A stretch of DNA of 64,000 nucleotides from Channa striata. Taxonomy: Eukaryota; Chordata; Actinopteri; Anabantiformes; Channidae. Of the stretch, positions 1-13,282 are shown piece by piece. The position numbers and the translations under genes were made by a program. Where the stretch lies: NCBI GenBank assembly GCA_033026295.1, contig CM065170.1, forward strand, positions 9,123,540 through 9,187,539. Reading direction: 5' to 3'. A model generated the notes under the pieces. It saw only the letters and a list, made by a program, of their open reading frames with translations, did not search any database and had not been told where the DNA came from. The number at the start of each line of letters is the position of its first letter. The first letter of the stretch is position 1.

Positions 1-3000
1 TTTTATATGCTCCCGTGATGTCATGAATATCTCTCCCTCTAATAGACAGAAGTCTTTGTAGATGAAGCGGAAGGGATCACATTGTTAAACTCTGATCATT
101 TTAAAACATGATTCCATTTTCCTGCACTTTTGTTTAACATGTTCTTTTCTGCTGGGAGCCATTTCTGGATTATTCTCTGTAAAGCAATTTTGAAAACATC
201 AACAATATAATAACAGTATTTGCTCATTTCTATAGAAGTGCTGTAAAGTGGAAAATATAAATATAATCAAATATTTGTAAAGGAAAATATAGAAAAAGAG
301 AAAAGGGGACATGTTGAACTGGAGGCGGTGACAGGTGTGAGGCTGCGATTTCTGTTGCCAGCTTTAAGTCTCCCTGACCTTCCAGCTCCCTCTCAGCCCC
401 CCGTCACTGCCGCCCTCGCTGTTTGCCAGGACGAGTCAGGGTGCAATCCTGGGGTGACCTAAGTGGGCAAATAAAATGAGGGGTGCGAACGTTTTTCTTT
501 TGCTGCACCTTCTATTCTTGGTCTGACAATCAATCAACAGGGACAAGGTCTGAGCTCCGCATCGCGCCCGTTTCCCACCCCGCCAGTATCTATGATAAGC
601 ACACAAACACAGTGCTGACTCATGGTCTTCATGGCGTTTTTTTTTTCCCCCCTCATTTTATGTGAGTGCAGTGCTGACAAATATCAGAGTTTCAGATTGA
701 AGAAAAGATTATGGTCTATAATCCTCTCACAACACTCTCAGACACATCGTGTGCGTTAACCGATCAGCCCAGAATAATAATTAGAACCGGACTGATCCAA
801 TCATTATTGCAAAGATTTTACCTCAAATGTTTCTTTTCATGTAACTTGGGTTACTTTTTGACCCTCCCTTCATCTTTTGCTTCTGTTTTACAACAATCAT
901 TCTTTTCTCTTTGTGATTCTGTCTTAGTTTTGGCTATATTCCCTCTCATCACAAGTATTTAATTCTTTGAAAAGAAAATGAAAATGACGTCTGCATCTGC
1001 TGTGTCTAGACTGTTTGGTGTTTTATTTGTGGTACACTATCCCAAATTATTGTTTTGTGATAAGGACTGTGCACATTTTTAGTCATTTATAGCTTTTCCA
1101 GCAACATTTGTAATTCATTAAAGTTGAAGCAGTGTCTTTGTTGGCCTTTCTATAGAGGTGTCCTTTCTTTGATCCATTAACTAACCTTTAAGGTGCTTCA
1201 TATATCTTCTGGTGTGCTCCATTTACTTTGGAAGTAGGAAGTCCGGGCCTGGAATGACGTAACACCCGAATTGACTGTATTCACGTTGACCAACTAGTTT
1301 ACCATAACAGTACCAGTGTAAGTCGGGCACCTGGTCAGAGATCAGACTTCAGGGGCGGTTTGTTAAAAGTGTCTAACTCGGAACTCTGAACTTTAGACTT
1401 CTGAGTTCAAATGAAACACACCGTTGTTCCTCGACCTGCCATCACTCCTCTGCTCTCAGTGCCACTTTCTCTAATACCAGCTCTCAGTCAGCCATATGCA
1501 TCGGTTCATATCCTCCTCTTTTTTTATTTCTGCTGTCTCCACTTTGCATGCCACTCCTAAATCAAACAGGCTTGTCCACTTATCTTCCCATCGCCCTTCA
1601 GTCTTCTGCCCATCCTTTCCTCAGTACTGTTACAGATGGGGTACATGGTACGTGAGCTTGTGTTGATGATACACTGCTGAAGCAGATCATTACCTGTTAC
1701 CTGTAAGACATCCTTGGACGGCCACAAATACACCCACTAGCACATCAAATGTGATTTGGGGTTTTTCACAAGGTTGACCACAAATTGTGTTTTTGTAATT
1801 GCGTGTATTTCTAGAACTTCTTAAAATATATTTTACTGTACTGTATATATGCATAGGTTCTGCCAAGCAGTCTCTCCAAAGAAACATTTCCCACGTCCCG
1901 TTTCAGATAGTAACCCATTTGTTATTTTAAAATAATCTGCAAATTATCTGCAAAATTATCAAGAAAAACCTGAAAAAGTCTATTCGGTTCAAAGCCGATG
2001 CAGTGGATTTCTTGGGGCTGTCAGTGGCCTAAATGAAGAGGAAGGATGAAAATTTGGGAGGAAAAAAGTTGCCAAGAAATGGCATCAAGGGAGAAAAGTT
2101 ATGAGAAAAGGTGCCACAAAAAACGGAAATAGCCGTCTTCAGTGGTTAAAGGACTGTAGCACAGGGAGTATGGCCTTAGAGCTAAATACTGTGGTGCGGC
2201 GAAAAACAAAGAGCATCTGAAAACGGTCACTGTTGTTATATCACAGGGAGATTAAAGATAAATTGAGCTATATATAGTCTGTAATCTGCAGGAGGCTACA
2301 GCCTGCTAGAGGATCCAGAGTCAAGTACCACAGTAGAAACACAACTGAGTCAGATGATGTGCAAAAAGAGTTTGATGCGAATGATATGTAGTCAGATTTG
2401 CCTTAGAGAACTAAGCAGAGTTTGTTTCAAATCTTTGCCCAGAGGAATACTCTGATACTGTGCCGAGCAGCTTTTGTAAAAGTGAAAAGATGCATTCAGA
2501 ACTGTCCTTTTCACACAACATGGTTAAAAGATTAGAAACAAGACAGCTCCATCAAATATGCGCTATTGAAGGAGGTTGAGAAGAGGGATCAGAGTTGACA
2601 AGGGAGGATCAATGTAAGCAATAGAAATGGTTGTGAAAGACAAGCGTAAGACAGAAGCTTTAACTATGCAAGAGTGGTACCTTAACACATCGGACTATAG
2701 ACATCAAAGAACATTCTGAGCAGTTCTATGCAAAGAGGAATGAAATTAGATTTACTACAGTGCTGCAAGTGTGGGTGTTCATTGGTTCAGCATATTTCAT
2801 AGTTATCACCCAAATGTCTAAAAACAGGGACATTTTCTCTCATCATCCCTGAGGAGATGAGTCTGGCTTCCCTGAAAAGGAAGCAAGGAATGACTCAAAA
2901 CGAAGAGAGAAGAAAAACATGTCATGAGAGGAAAAAAAATGGTTACCGTGTGTGTGTGTGTTTTCAGGTTAGAGGTGAAAAAGGGAGATGGAAACATGAC

Positions 3001-4885
3001 ACTGTAGAAGGATAGGAAATGAACAAGGAGACTTATTGTGACAAGCAAAGTGGGAATTGGATTTGGAGAACGGGTGAAAATGAATGAAAGAAATGGGTTG
3101 AGGACACAGAGGGCTGAGAGATTGACAGCAGAAGACATAAAAACAAGAGTGTGAAAATATGCTCAAAGTATAGGGCGGCTTACTTTCTTCAAAAGTTTGA
3201 GGCTCACTGAAAGACAGTCAAACACTGGCCAGAATTGATCCGAGGGCTCTTTTTTTTATTTTTTATCTGTAGCATATTATCGGATTGCACATGAAAATGT
3301 CCTCAGAACGTGAACTCTGCCTGCCACAGTGCACAGAAGACAAACACGAACAAAGCTCATTAAATTTTTGTCCACTTTACAGCCTGGTAGGTCTTGTTGA
3401 ATGTCTCACTTTGAGCGTCTGTCCCCTCTTCAGTGTTTGTGTGTGTTCTCCAATGTGTATATTTGCCAGTTCATGCTTGCTAAATATCATTGGGATTAGC
3501 GCTGGGGGCTTAATTAAAAAGCAATTACCTTTGGTCGCTGTGGGCGACGCTTGGCGGAGAGTAGCTCGACTAATCTGGTGTATGGCGTGAGAGACCCTCC
3601 GTGTGCAACACACACATAAACATGCACACAAATTGTGCAATTGTCTTTTGAATTAAATGCGGATTAAAACAACTGTTAATTAGTAAAGTGGGGTGGAGGC
3701 TGAAAGGGTAGAGGCGTGCCAGACACTGCGTTCCCCTCCCACCCTGTGCACGTATTTATGATGTTAAAGGGCAAGTGATGGACCCAGAACCAAATTCATT
3801 TACTGTGATCTGTTTGTAGGAACGCTCTATCCATTTGTCTTTTCCACTTTTCTCTTCTTTCTCCATTATCTGACTAAAACTGTCAAAATAGGTTTCGCTA
3901 AAGTTAGTGCTAGAGCAATTTTTTTTATTTTAAAGCTCCAATTAGGTCTCGCTAATGACAGTAATTAGGTCAACTCTCTGAAACTCACTGTGACGTGCCC
4001 TTGACATACCCTGTATGTCTGAGACAATGTAGAGGAATCAGCAGAAAGTCTGTCTGTGTGACGGGGCCGTGTCGTTTCCTGGGCTGACAGAGCTTTCCAA
4101 ATACCAAAGATGCCAGGCTTTATGTACGGGTAATCCAGGAATTTATCTTTGGCTGAAGTTGTGGTCATTATTTGTGCGATCTGTTTAGCCGGCTGAAGCT
4201 AAAGTAAATATGAAAAGGACTCCCTCATCTGTGAATGTGTTTTGAGTATTTTGTATTTGTCAGGTGTCAAAGTTTAAGTCAAGAAAAGGGAGGCTGCTAA
4301 ATTAAGAAACTTTGTGATGGTCCTCAGTAAGTCTGAGTGCAGAGTCTGGGTTAATTAACAAGTTTGTGAAGTTAAATTAGGCAGAATTTGAGTCTAAAGG
4401 ATGTTTTTTTGGTCCCCACTCCAACAGAGTGTTGGGGAATGCATTATGCAAAAAAATGTTGTCAGTTTGAAACAAACCTGCGTGTGTGTGTGTGTTTGTG
4501 TGTGTTTTCCTCGAGTGAATATTGTTAGTTAAGGGTCTCGCTCCTCAATGGGAAAGATCAATCTAAAATGAAATCTTGATGAACCTCAACAAATCGATGA
4601 ACCTAAGGGCGAACACACACACACACACACGTCTATAGAGCAATTTACTGTAATTGAGGACATTCATTAACATGATGCATAAAGCAATACATCACGACTG
4701 AGTGTCTCTCCCAAACCATTACCCAAACACTAACCAAAACCCAAGTCTATCCATAATCCTAAAATCAAGTTTTAACCCAGTAACAGCCACTGGAAGGGGT
4801 GCAAGGTTGTGAGTACAGCAGTACTCCCTCTGCTGCTCTCTCGCTCTCTCACACACACACACACCTTCACACACACTCACACACC

Positions 4886-4920
<35 letters not shown>

Positions 4921-6500
4921 TCACACACACACACACTAGAGCACACCTCTCTTCCTGGCTGATGTATCATAATTGTCCTCTGTCCTCGCTCCATCCTGTC
5001 TCGTTCTATTTATAGCCCCTTTTAGGCTCCGCCTTGCCAGACAGTGCCATGGCAACTAAATGATTGACAGGGCAATTGACAAGCATGCACAATCCCTCTG
5101 ACTCTCTCCTTCCTCTAGCTGACCTTCCCTCTGACATCACGACTGTCTGTCTAGTTCCATTCTGTGTATGATATTAACTCGGTGTGCATGGCCTCACACC
5201 TCACTGCTAAATGTCTCTCTCACACAGAGCTGACGTACTCCGCTCACATAATTTCATAAAACATATGATAACCCCTCAACTCTATTTAAGCACATTGATT
5301 AGCCCTTTTTAAGGTTAACGTCTATTTGCTGGGCTGGTGCTGTAGATTCAAAATTTGAAATACTGAATGCACAGAAAAAAACAAGCATGCTGTAATCTGT
5401 AATCATTTGTTAGAATTAAAAATAATAAAAGTCTGTAAGTCCAGGAGACAACGACTTCTACTCGATTGGGCTTGGGCCTAAAATGCATTGTATTGTCTAT
5501 TCACAGTATGCCCTGTGCTGTTGGGCAGTTTATGCTCCCTGAATGAAAATTGGAGAAAATGAGTGGAACAGATAAACACCACATCATCTGAGGAGTAACA
5601 AGAGGAAGCATTCTGAATTCAACATCACAGACGGAAAAGAGTGAATACGTATCTTGGTACACCTCAGTGTTATAATATAGCTCAATAATATCTCTGTAAC
5701 TCAAGTGAGGCAGTGGAGGGGAACATAGTTTAAGATTAGAATTCGTTGGTTGACTTCCAGCAAATTACATGTTCAAAACTGTTTCTGTTGGATTTCTCTT
5801 CAGAAATTGATACAATATATTTTAAAAATAGGCCTTGACGTTCTGGAAAAATCAATCAATTAAAGGATTTTCTGTGAAAACACTGAGTCGTAACGCATAA
5901 ATAAAACAAATAGGCCAAGTCCTTAGAAGAAAAATGTGAAAGCAACAACTTGACTCCACTGTGGCGCTGAATCAACTGCTGCACTGTCTTAATTGTCCTT
6001 ACGTTATAATATTAAATTTAATGTAATTGTTACATACTCGTGTGCAGCACAAATAACTAAATACTATAATCATCTCAAGATCTTCACTGTGGTCCATTTG
6101 TTGTCACTGTGGTTCCTCTGTTGATTCCCTGGTGCCCTGGAGTTTAGCTGAGCTCACCACTAAGTCTCCATATGTGGTACCACTCCGTCTCCTGTTAGAA
6201 CTACAGAGATATTCAACTTCCACTTCATAGCATCTGATGACAGACTGGGAAGCTTACTGTCTCCAGATCAGCATAAGCAGCACTTTGAAGGGGTGACAAT
6301 TTTGAATTTGGCATTAAGAACATTTGAAAGTTTGTGCTAGCTGCGTCTCTGTGTGGACATCAGTTGAAGTTGTGTCATGTTTTTGCTCCGTCTTATCCAC
6401 CTGCTTCATTTTACAGCTTGTGCCATGTTTTCTCAAATAGTTGCTTGCTGTTTGCTTGTATGTGCTCAAGTGGTAGTGTGATCATGTGTGAAAACCTTCT
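1..6500. other. no gene recognised; AT-rich non-coding DNA
   Basis: No splice-flanked frame with family similarity was found on either strand. Features are simple repeats ((GT)n near 4481-4505, (AC)n near 4611-4630, the compound CA tract at 4850-4936), a purine-rich stretch at about 2030-2130 and 2820-3080, and an AATTA-rich block at 3470-3975 that could be a conserved non-coding element. If the upstream utrophin exons lie to the left, this is part of a very long intron; otherwise it is intergenic. Confidence 0.7.
4850..4936. repeat. compound (CA)n microsatellite
   Basis: Tracts of (CA)n are interrupted at intervals by CTT (CACACCTTCACACA), giving a small higher-order pattern within the dinucleotide repeat. 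Confidence 0.95.
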
Positions 6501-6529
6501 TTCTATTTATTTCAAAAAGCAAATGTGAA

Positions 6530-6710
6530 GAACAGTAATTATAAAATCCAGCCATAACAGCAAACAGAGTAGAGTAGCGCCAATGAGTTTCTCCCCAGCC
6601 ACGTCCTTCATCTTTTTCTGTGTGATCCCAAGCTGTTCCCTGGCTAGATGGGATGCTTTATGTAATCCTTCCAAAATGTTCTGTTTATTGCTGTGCTCCA
6701 GGTAAAATGT
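6530..6710 (-). mobile_element. possible gypsy-type integrase C-terminal relic
   Basis: A minus-strand frame (6507-6758) contains GLHKASHLAREQLGITQKKM followed by KDV. This pattern (basic, helical, A-x-E-x-L-x-x-x-Q-x-x-M-K) resembles the region just after the integrase core in Ty3/gypsy retrotransposons, where the text normally continues into a Tyr-Asp-Arg-rich block. That continuation is not visible, and the rest of the frame is not recognisable. Treat as a weak hint of an old LTR-element fragment. Confidence 0.3.
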
Positions 6711-9700
6711 GTAGTCTTGTAGTTGTCCTGACGGCGTTATAATCAGCAGTCCAAGCATCCACCTGAGCTGGCTCCTTCTAACAGAAATAAGAGGCGGTTG
6801 GAGTCTTTATGTAGAGGCGAGCACCTTTCCCTGCTGAGCCAGGACAGGCTGTTGAGGAAGAATTTCTCCGGGTAATGACCTAAACTGGCCTGTTGACCTC
6901 ATACTCACAATTGAACAGCAGCGAAGTCCAAAGATTTTTGTTTCTGTCCTCCTCCATAGCAAAACGTAAAGTCTTGTTCTATTGTGTGCTTTTGGAGAGA
7001 GCACCATTAAGGTGTGGACGTCATTGTTTAACGCTCGCAGTAATATAGAGCTGCAAAGGATGAACTGCTGGTTGCCATGACACTGCTGACAGCCTGTTAG
7101 AAGAGAATAAGGGCCAGCGAGCAGGCAGGTGAGCGGAAATGAAAAGGGGAAAAAAATCACCATGGAACAAGGAATGTCATCTTGTCTTAGACACACAGCG
7201 GATATAGTTGTAATTCATGTAGGCACAACGAAAATGCCGGAGCCAGGTTGCGTAAAGGTTGCACTTTCATAACAGGCTACAGGGGCTAAAGTTGACCACG
7301 GGAACCGATCCTGAAACAGGCTGTGCCCATCAGCATCTCTCCAATGCCTTAGGAAAGTCCTAAACACCTAACCAGTCCTCTGATGTTATGTACAAAACTC
7401 ATTTATAAATCGTATTAATGTTTGACTTTGCAATTCAAACTTCGAGTGCATCACTTTATCCAGCTATAAATACAGTGCTGATTGGTCCATTGTAGGAGAA
7501 ACAGAGGCTAATCAGAAATACATTTAAGTCTGGAGACTGGGGCCAGAAAGTGACCTTAGAACATGAAATCAATCCAGGTTAAGTGATTTATGAGCCAGCT
7601 ACAACAGTTACTAGATTCTTTTTCCATCTGTAGGACAGATGTCAGTCAAGCTAAAACAGAACCAGACAGTTAAGTGTTTTGGAGGGAAAGAGATGGAATT
7701 TGTGCTCATTTATAGTCTGCCTTCAAAAGGCTGTTCATTGTTCATCTCCAGCAATTCAAACCACTGGTACAGATATTTTAATGGCTTCAATTATGATAAA
7801 ACTGGCCTGGTATAAATGGCATGCATTAGAGTAATTGTATCAGGCTTCAGGAGTTTTGCCTGCTAACTCTTTCCGTGGCCGGGACATTGGGATTAGAAAC
7901 CAAACGGCGTGTAGCTGTCGAGAGAGTCAAATGCGATGCTTCCTGCCGCGGATCTCTGTTGGGTTTCCACAGCACAATCAGAATTGTTTGACCAGTTCGA
8001 CTGTGATTTGCAAGATGAATACACAGATGTAAACCAGTTAATTTTTGATAGAACTTGATGAGAGCTTGTGTTAGAATAATAATGTCATACAAAAGGAATT
8101 TACGATAATCCACAGCTAAATGGTTTGAGTTATAATGAAGTACTTTGAGTAATTCGCGCTGAATCACAATGTTCAGCCAAAACTCTCTCGTGCATTGCAC
8201 TCTGCAATTGTTGCTATAGCACGATGCCATTTCATCATGTGAATTGAGTTTATACAGTAGTAAAAGTGGTTAAGGATGTTGTGCCAATGTCCTGTGTGTC
8301 TCTTCTAGAATCTGTGTTACGTTCTTGGATTGTAGAGGACAATAGTCACTTTATTGGAAAATGGACTTTGATATACCTGTGCTACAGTGTAGTCATAACT
8401 AACTAGATGTTTCCCAAGCGGTTGTTGGATTTAATATTCTATTCTCCACGCTCGGTGCCGATTTTTGGTGAATGGCCTGATGTGCCTCAGTGACTTAATC
8501 ATCGCTGGTGTGAGATGGTAGCTTTTTTTCCCCCCCGTGCTTATACAGTACACTTATACTGACAGGCCTGGTCCTTAAGCTGGTGGTAAATCGATTTCTA
8601 ACCTTTCCATGGATGTGTCACTCATCACTTAATGGCTCAGTTCACTAGTGCACTTTAATTAACTATCACACGTGCACACACAGCGGCTGCGCTGCTTTCT
8701 CTAGTTTGTCACGGAGCAGACTGGATTGATAAATGGCTTTAACACTGGAGGTGCTGACTGGTGTTTCTGAATCTCAGTTAAGATGTCACATAGATTCTAT
8801 TTCCAACTCCTTTTTTCTTTGCTTTTTTCTGTCTCAAAGTGCTGTTAATATTTGACTGACATTTATAAATGGCTGCTTATTTTATAGTGATAATAATATA
8901 ATGAGCGATCATAATCTACTTAAATCAATAAAACTAGACATTGGCTGATTAAAAAAAGATTATCTTATCTTAATGAAGTAAGTACTAAGATGGGAATTTT
9001 GTAATGCTTAATTATTAACTTATTTTTATATATTTTTTATTTGCAAATGCTTTCAGTTTGTTAAAGAAATCAACATGTGTAGGGATATGATTTTATGTTT
9101 ATGTTCTATGCGTGAGGGCTGTGCATGTTCCTTGTAAAATCTTCTAATTAAATTTGACTTTGACAAGTTAGTTTCAGAATAAACGGTGTCAGCAGCATTC
9201 TTCTTCTTCGTGTGTGCTTTGCTTTATATTTCATGAAAAATCATTTGGGGAAAAAAAGCAACACTGTCAGCAAAAACTGAAAATTTAACCTGACAGCATT
9301 TTGGTATACTTAGCAAAATTTTTATGTTTCAGTTTTTCTTTGATCATACTATTTACAAGCATTTATGGCAACATGTTTTTGAAAGAAAACTACAAGTTTT
9401 CAAGGAAAAGTTTCCTGATTTTAAAGTTTAGCTTATTTTTGAGAACAAGATTGTCTGATAACTCACTTTGGGCTCAGTGTTGTACACACTGTTCACGGCA
9501 CGTTACAGACTGTGTACAGACATATAATAAATGAAATAAACCATTTTCCTGCCGCAGAAGAGGCTGTTTATTATGCTTTTATGTACTTTGGTTGCCTGCT
9601 ACAGAGACTCACCTCCCAGCTGTTTTACCCTCCTCATCTTTTGCCTCTCAGTAAACGATTCCTGTTGTAATTATCAATCAGGAAAAATTCAGAATTGATT

Positions 9701-12599
9701 TAATTTTATCTTTCATTTGAGTCTTGGGGCAACTCAAATTTTTCACTGATGTTGAAGGTTGAGTCGAGTGTTATTGTTTCCCTTACTGCTTTTCAGTGGC
9801 ATTTTGTTTTATTGATGCAGTCTAGTTTTATGGGATGACCTTTAGGATAATATTATGTGCTGCATGTTCGTGTTGTCAGGTGACTTGCAAATGTTGTGAT
9901 TTTCATATTTTAACATCAGCTGAAGGATGACCTGCTTGCTCTCCTGGGCATTTAGAAAATTATTTGATCTTTGATATATGATACCCTTTCCGTACAGTTT
10001 GAATAATATTTGCAATATGTTGCCACAAACACAGCACTTGATTCTTTAAAATAAACATTTGATATTAAGGTTTCCATCTAGAAACAACAGTACTATAAAA
10101 ACCAAAAAATATCCATTAAAATGTATAATTTAAGCTTTTAATATTTTTTAATAAAAAAGAAGTTTAAACATTGACCCATTCTCCACTCTCCATTCAAATG
10201 ACTGGCACAGATGTTTTGCTGTTATAGTATAAAGCAGTATGTGCTTCATATCTACATTCAGCACCGTGAGGAAACCACAAACTTTGGGATTGTTCCCTGG
10301 TTTAGAGTCACTGCAAGGCCACTTGCATTAGAGACACATATCGACACAAAGAGCACATCTGATTAAAACCCACGACATGGAGGCAGCATTATATATTTTT
10401 ATATATATAATATTATTTTTGCAAGAAGCAAAGATATAACTCATACTTTTTCAGTAGAAATTCATATCCACCACTGCAAATGTTTTTCAGCCAAAGTTGT
10501 AATTAAGCTGTAGTCTCAATGTCTCACTTCCCCTCACTCTGTTTAAATATTTGCTGCACATCGATCAGCTTAAAATTCTGCATGAATTGGATAAAATATT
10601 TATTATTGTGCCGTAAAACAGAATGAAAAGTGGTTGGTCACATCAGCTTATCTCTGTTTACCCTGTACAGCAGTTTTTTTTTTCCCCCCTCCTCATTCGC
10701 CATGTTTTACTTTTTTCCTAAATCATGTCCTGGTCCAATTTGCCAGGATGTTTTTGAGCTTGTAGGTAACACTAACATGTAACGGGAATAGTCTGAGTCA
10801 TTGCCTCGTTTTGTTGATGGTAGAGATGACAGAATATCTACAGAAAATACCAACCCAGCCAGCGGCAGTCAGACTATTAAATTGTACAATGGAGAAACTG
10901 CATAATGCAGCACGGAAGAAAATGTTCTGTTCTGTCCGTAAAATGTGAATCCACAGATAAAAAATGAACCTTCTAATTAGGCCTCATTGTGCTGCAAGTG
11001 TTGAATCTTTACCTTGGCAGCAATAAAGTATGTAGAAACTTAAAAAAAAAAAAAAGCTTGTACACATGTGGAGAGGCTTCATTACACTTGGCCTAAAGAT
11101 TTTTACAGAACCTCTTTTGACTTTGAATCAATACTGGCTGCCCTGGCAGGAACGTTTAGTAATGCTGACCATCATTCTGACCCACTGTGTGAAACGGGCT
11201 TGTATGTTCATTGTAAGCTGCCTTATTTGTGTCTCTAATTCTTCACGTTTGATTCTGTGGATCATTGCGAAGCGTCTGCAGACTTGCTGTATCAGGGAGC
11301 CAGGATAAAGTGGGGGAAGTGAGTGTTGGATCAGATGCGTCTGTGTGTGTAGCTGTGGCTTTACTTAGGACGTGATTTAGAAACCGGGCTTTAAGTCAAG
11401 CCAATTACTGGATCGCAGCTCCCCCAGTCAGCGTTAAGTGAACTAACAGAGAGGTGTAAGGTGTAAATCACATCCTGCCATCAGACTCTTGAGTCAGTTT
11501 GATGATAGTTGTGGTGGTGGGTAATAATGCATAAACCAAGTTCGCAGTTGGAACCTATTTTTTGGTTGAAATTGTATAATCCAGTAATGTTTCCCGGTTT
11601 GTTGCGTGGCCTCGACGTCAGTCAGGTTTAACTCAGTTTTATTTTTCTTTTCTCTATTTTTTTGTGCTGAATCTTCTCCCACTCTTCGGTCAAGGCCATT
11701 GCACAAATAATCCATTTTTAACGAGTGTCTGTTTTGAAGACTCTTGATAGTAAACATCTATCACCAGCATGTCCTGGATTCTTCAAAGCATGTTATTATT
11801 TCATTAATTTTAGCCTGGAAAAACAGGATCCCATCCCCACACTGGGTTCAATTACAGAGGCTGCATTCATTTCAACTGCAAGGAACTGTGTGCTGCCATA
11901 ATGCAGAACCTGCATGGTTTTTACAATGCATCTTTCATATTACTCTGTGTGTTTGTCTTTCCAACATCACTAATTATGTGTGTGATATATTCAAACTTTT
12001 AAGTCCTCGTATTGCAGCCACTGCAGTCTGAGTTTTTCCTACTTTCTTGTTATTTTCATTCTTTTACATTTAGCTGGTTCCTGTATTGTCCAACTGTCAT
12101 TTGCAAACTACTGACCAAACAAAAAATAAAAATTTTTCTTTTCAGTTTGAATTATTTGTGCTCTTTCGTACAACTTAACTCATCTGCTAAAGCTCCTGCA
12201 GGTCACATAGGGGTAATTGGGTATCAAAAGGTGAGCAGCTGCTGACACCACTCTGCAAGTGCTAAATAGATGCAAATCATAGGCATGAAAATAGATTTAA
12301 GCGGTCATCTCACACTTATCCCAGGGGGTTATTACTGGCACTTAAAAGGATCTGCATTAAACATTCTGATGCATTTTTTTTTTTTTATATGCTCTACTTT
12401 AAAGAGCTTATCATTGCCTTTGGAAATATTGTGTGTCATAAATGTATGAAATGATGATAAAGGTCATTTCCTTTATGGTGTTTTTCTGATTAGAGGAGTG
12501 GATGGATCCCAAAGACTGTTGATGGCATTGATTCTACCGCCATCAAAATGTTAATTTCTCCAATCCATCATCCCTTTTTTCTGTTTTTGCATCTAGATC

Positions 12600-12680
12600 A
12601 ATCAATTATTAAAAAATGTATTCATATGGCACCTTTGGTACAGATTAATGCAATTCAAAGTGCTGCACAGTTGATTGAAA
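12600..12680. repeat. possible SINE/LINE 3'-tail remnant
   Basis: The stretch around 12628-12672 (CATATGGCACCTTTGGTAC, then CAATTCAAAGTGCTGCACAG) resembles a tail sequence seen in many fish interspersed repeats, where a TATAGCACCTTTCA block precedes a CAAAGTGCTTTACA block. Orientation and family are not certain. A 152-codon open frame (12548-13006) runs through it but shows no protein family. Confidence 0.3.
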
Positions 12681-13260
12681 AGTTGAATGAAGGTGTACCA
12701 AACAACGAGTTGACAAGCTTTTTTCAAACCACATCGATAGCAATCCAGAGAAGGTTTCAACAACAGTTCATTCAAGGTCAACATAATATTAATGTGACAC
12801 CAAGATTAAAAAAAATATTTATACAGTATAAAGTTTTATTTAGTCACTTAATGAATATCACTCGATCACTGTGCTTTAAGTTGTTATTTTGTCTCCTAGT
12901 TTTATCATTAGCACCTTATTTGGATTCTACAAACAGTTTCTGTGCAGTTATAATGTTCTCTATTAACGATGTGTCAGACTATGGGCTCCGTGTGTTTAAT
13001 GATTAACAGGATTAATTTTTGTGTTCATAATGATTTCTAACCTCTTCGAAACTGTAAATGTGTTGGCGTATAGACTTTTTACAGTGAATCACACTAATGT
13101 GTGCAAGTGTTTATGAAACACTGCATATTTCAGAGATCGTTTTAGTTCTCTGTAATTGGACGGGCCTTTCATCTCCCGCTCTAGCTGCTTTTGAATGTGC
13201 ATTTCCACATTGAGGCAGATCAAAGGCAACACTTACAGACTAAAAAGAAGACAGCGTAAG

Positions 13261-13282
13261 TGTGTGTGTGTGTGTGTGTGTG
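13261..13282. repeat. (TG)11 microsatellite
   Basis: Perfect TG dinucleotide run. Confidence 0.95.

Noticed and set aside
12548..13006. 152-codon frame as a gene
   Set aside because: It runs through a likely repeat tail and AT-rich DNA, with a hydrophobic, cysteine-poor pattern and no family similarity or splice context.
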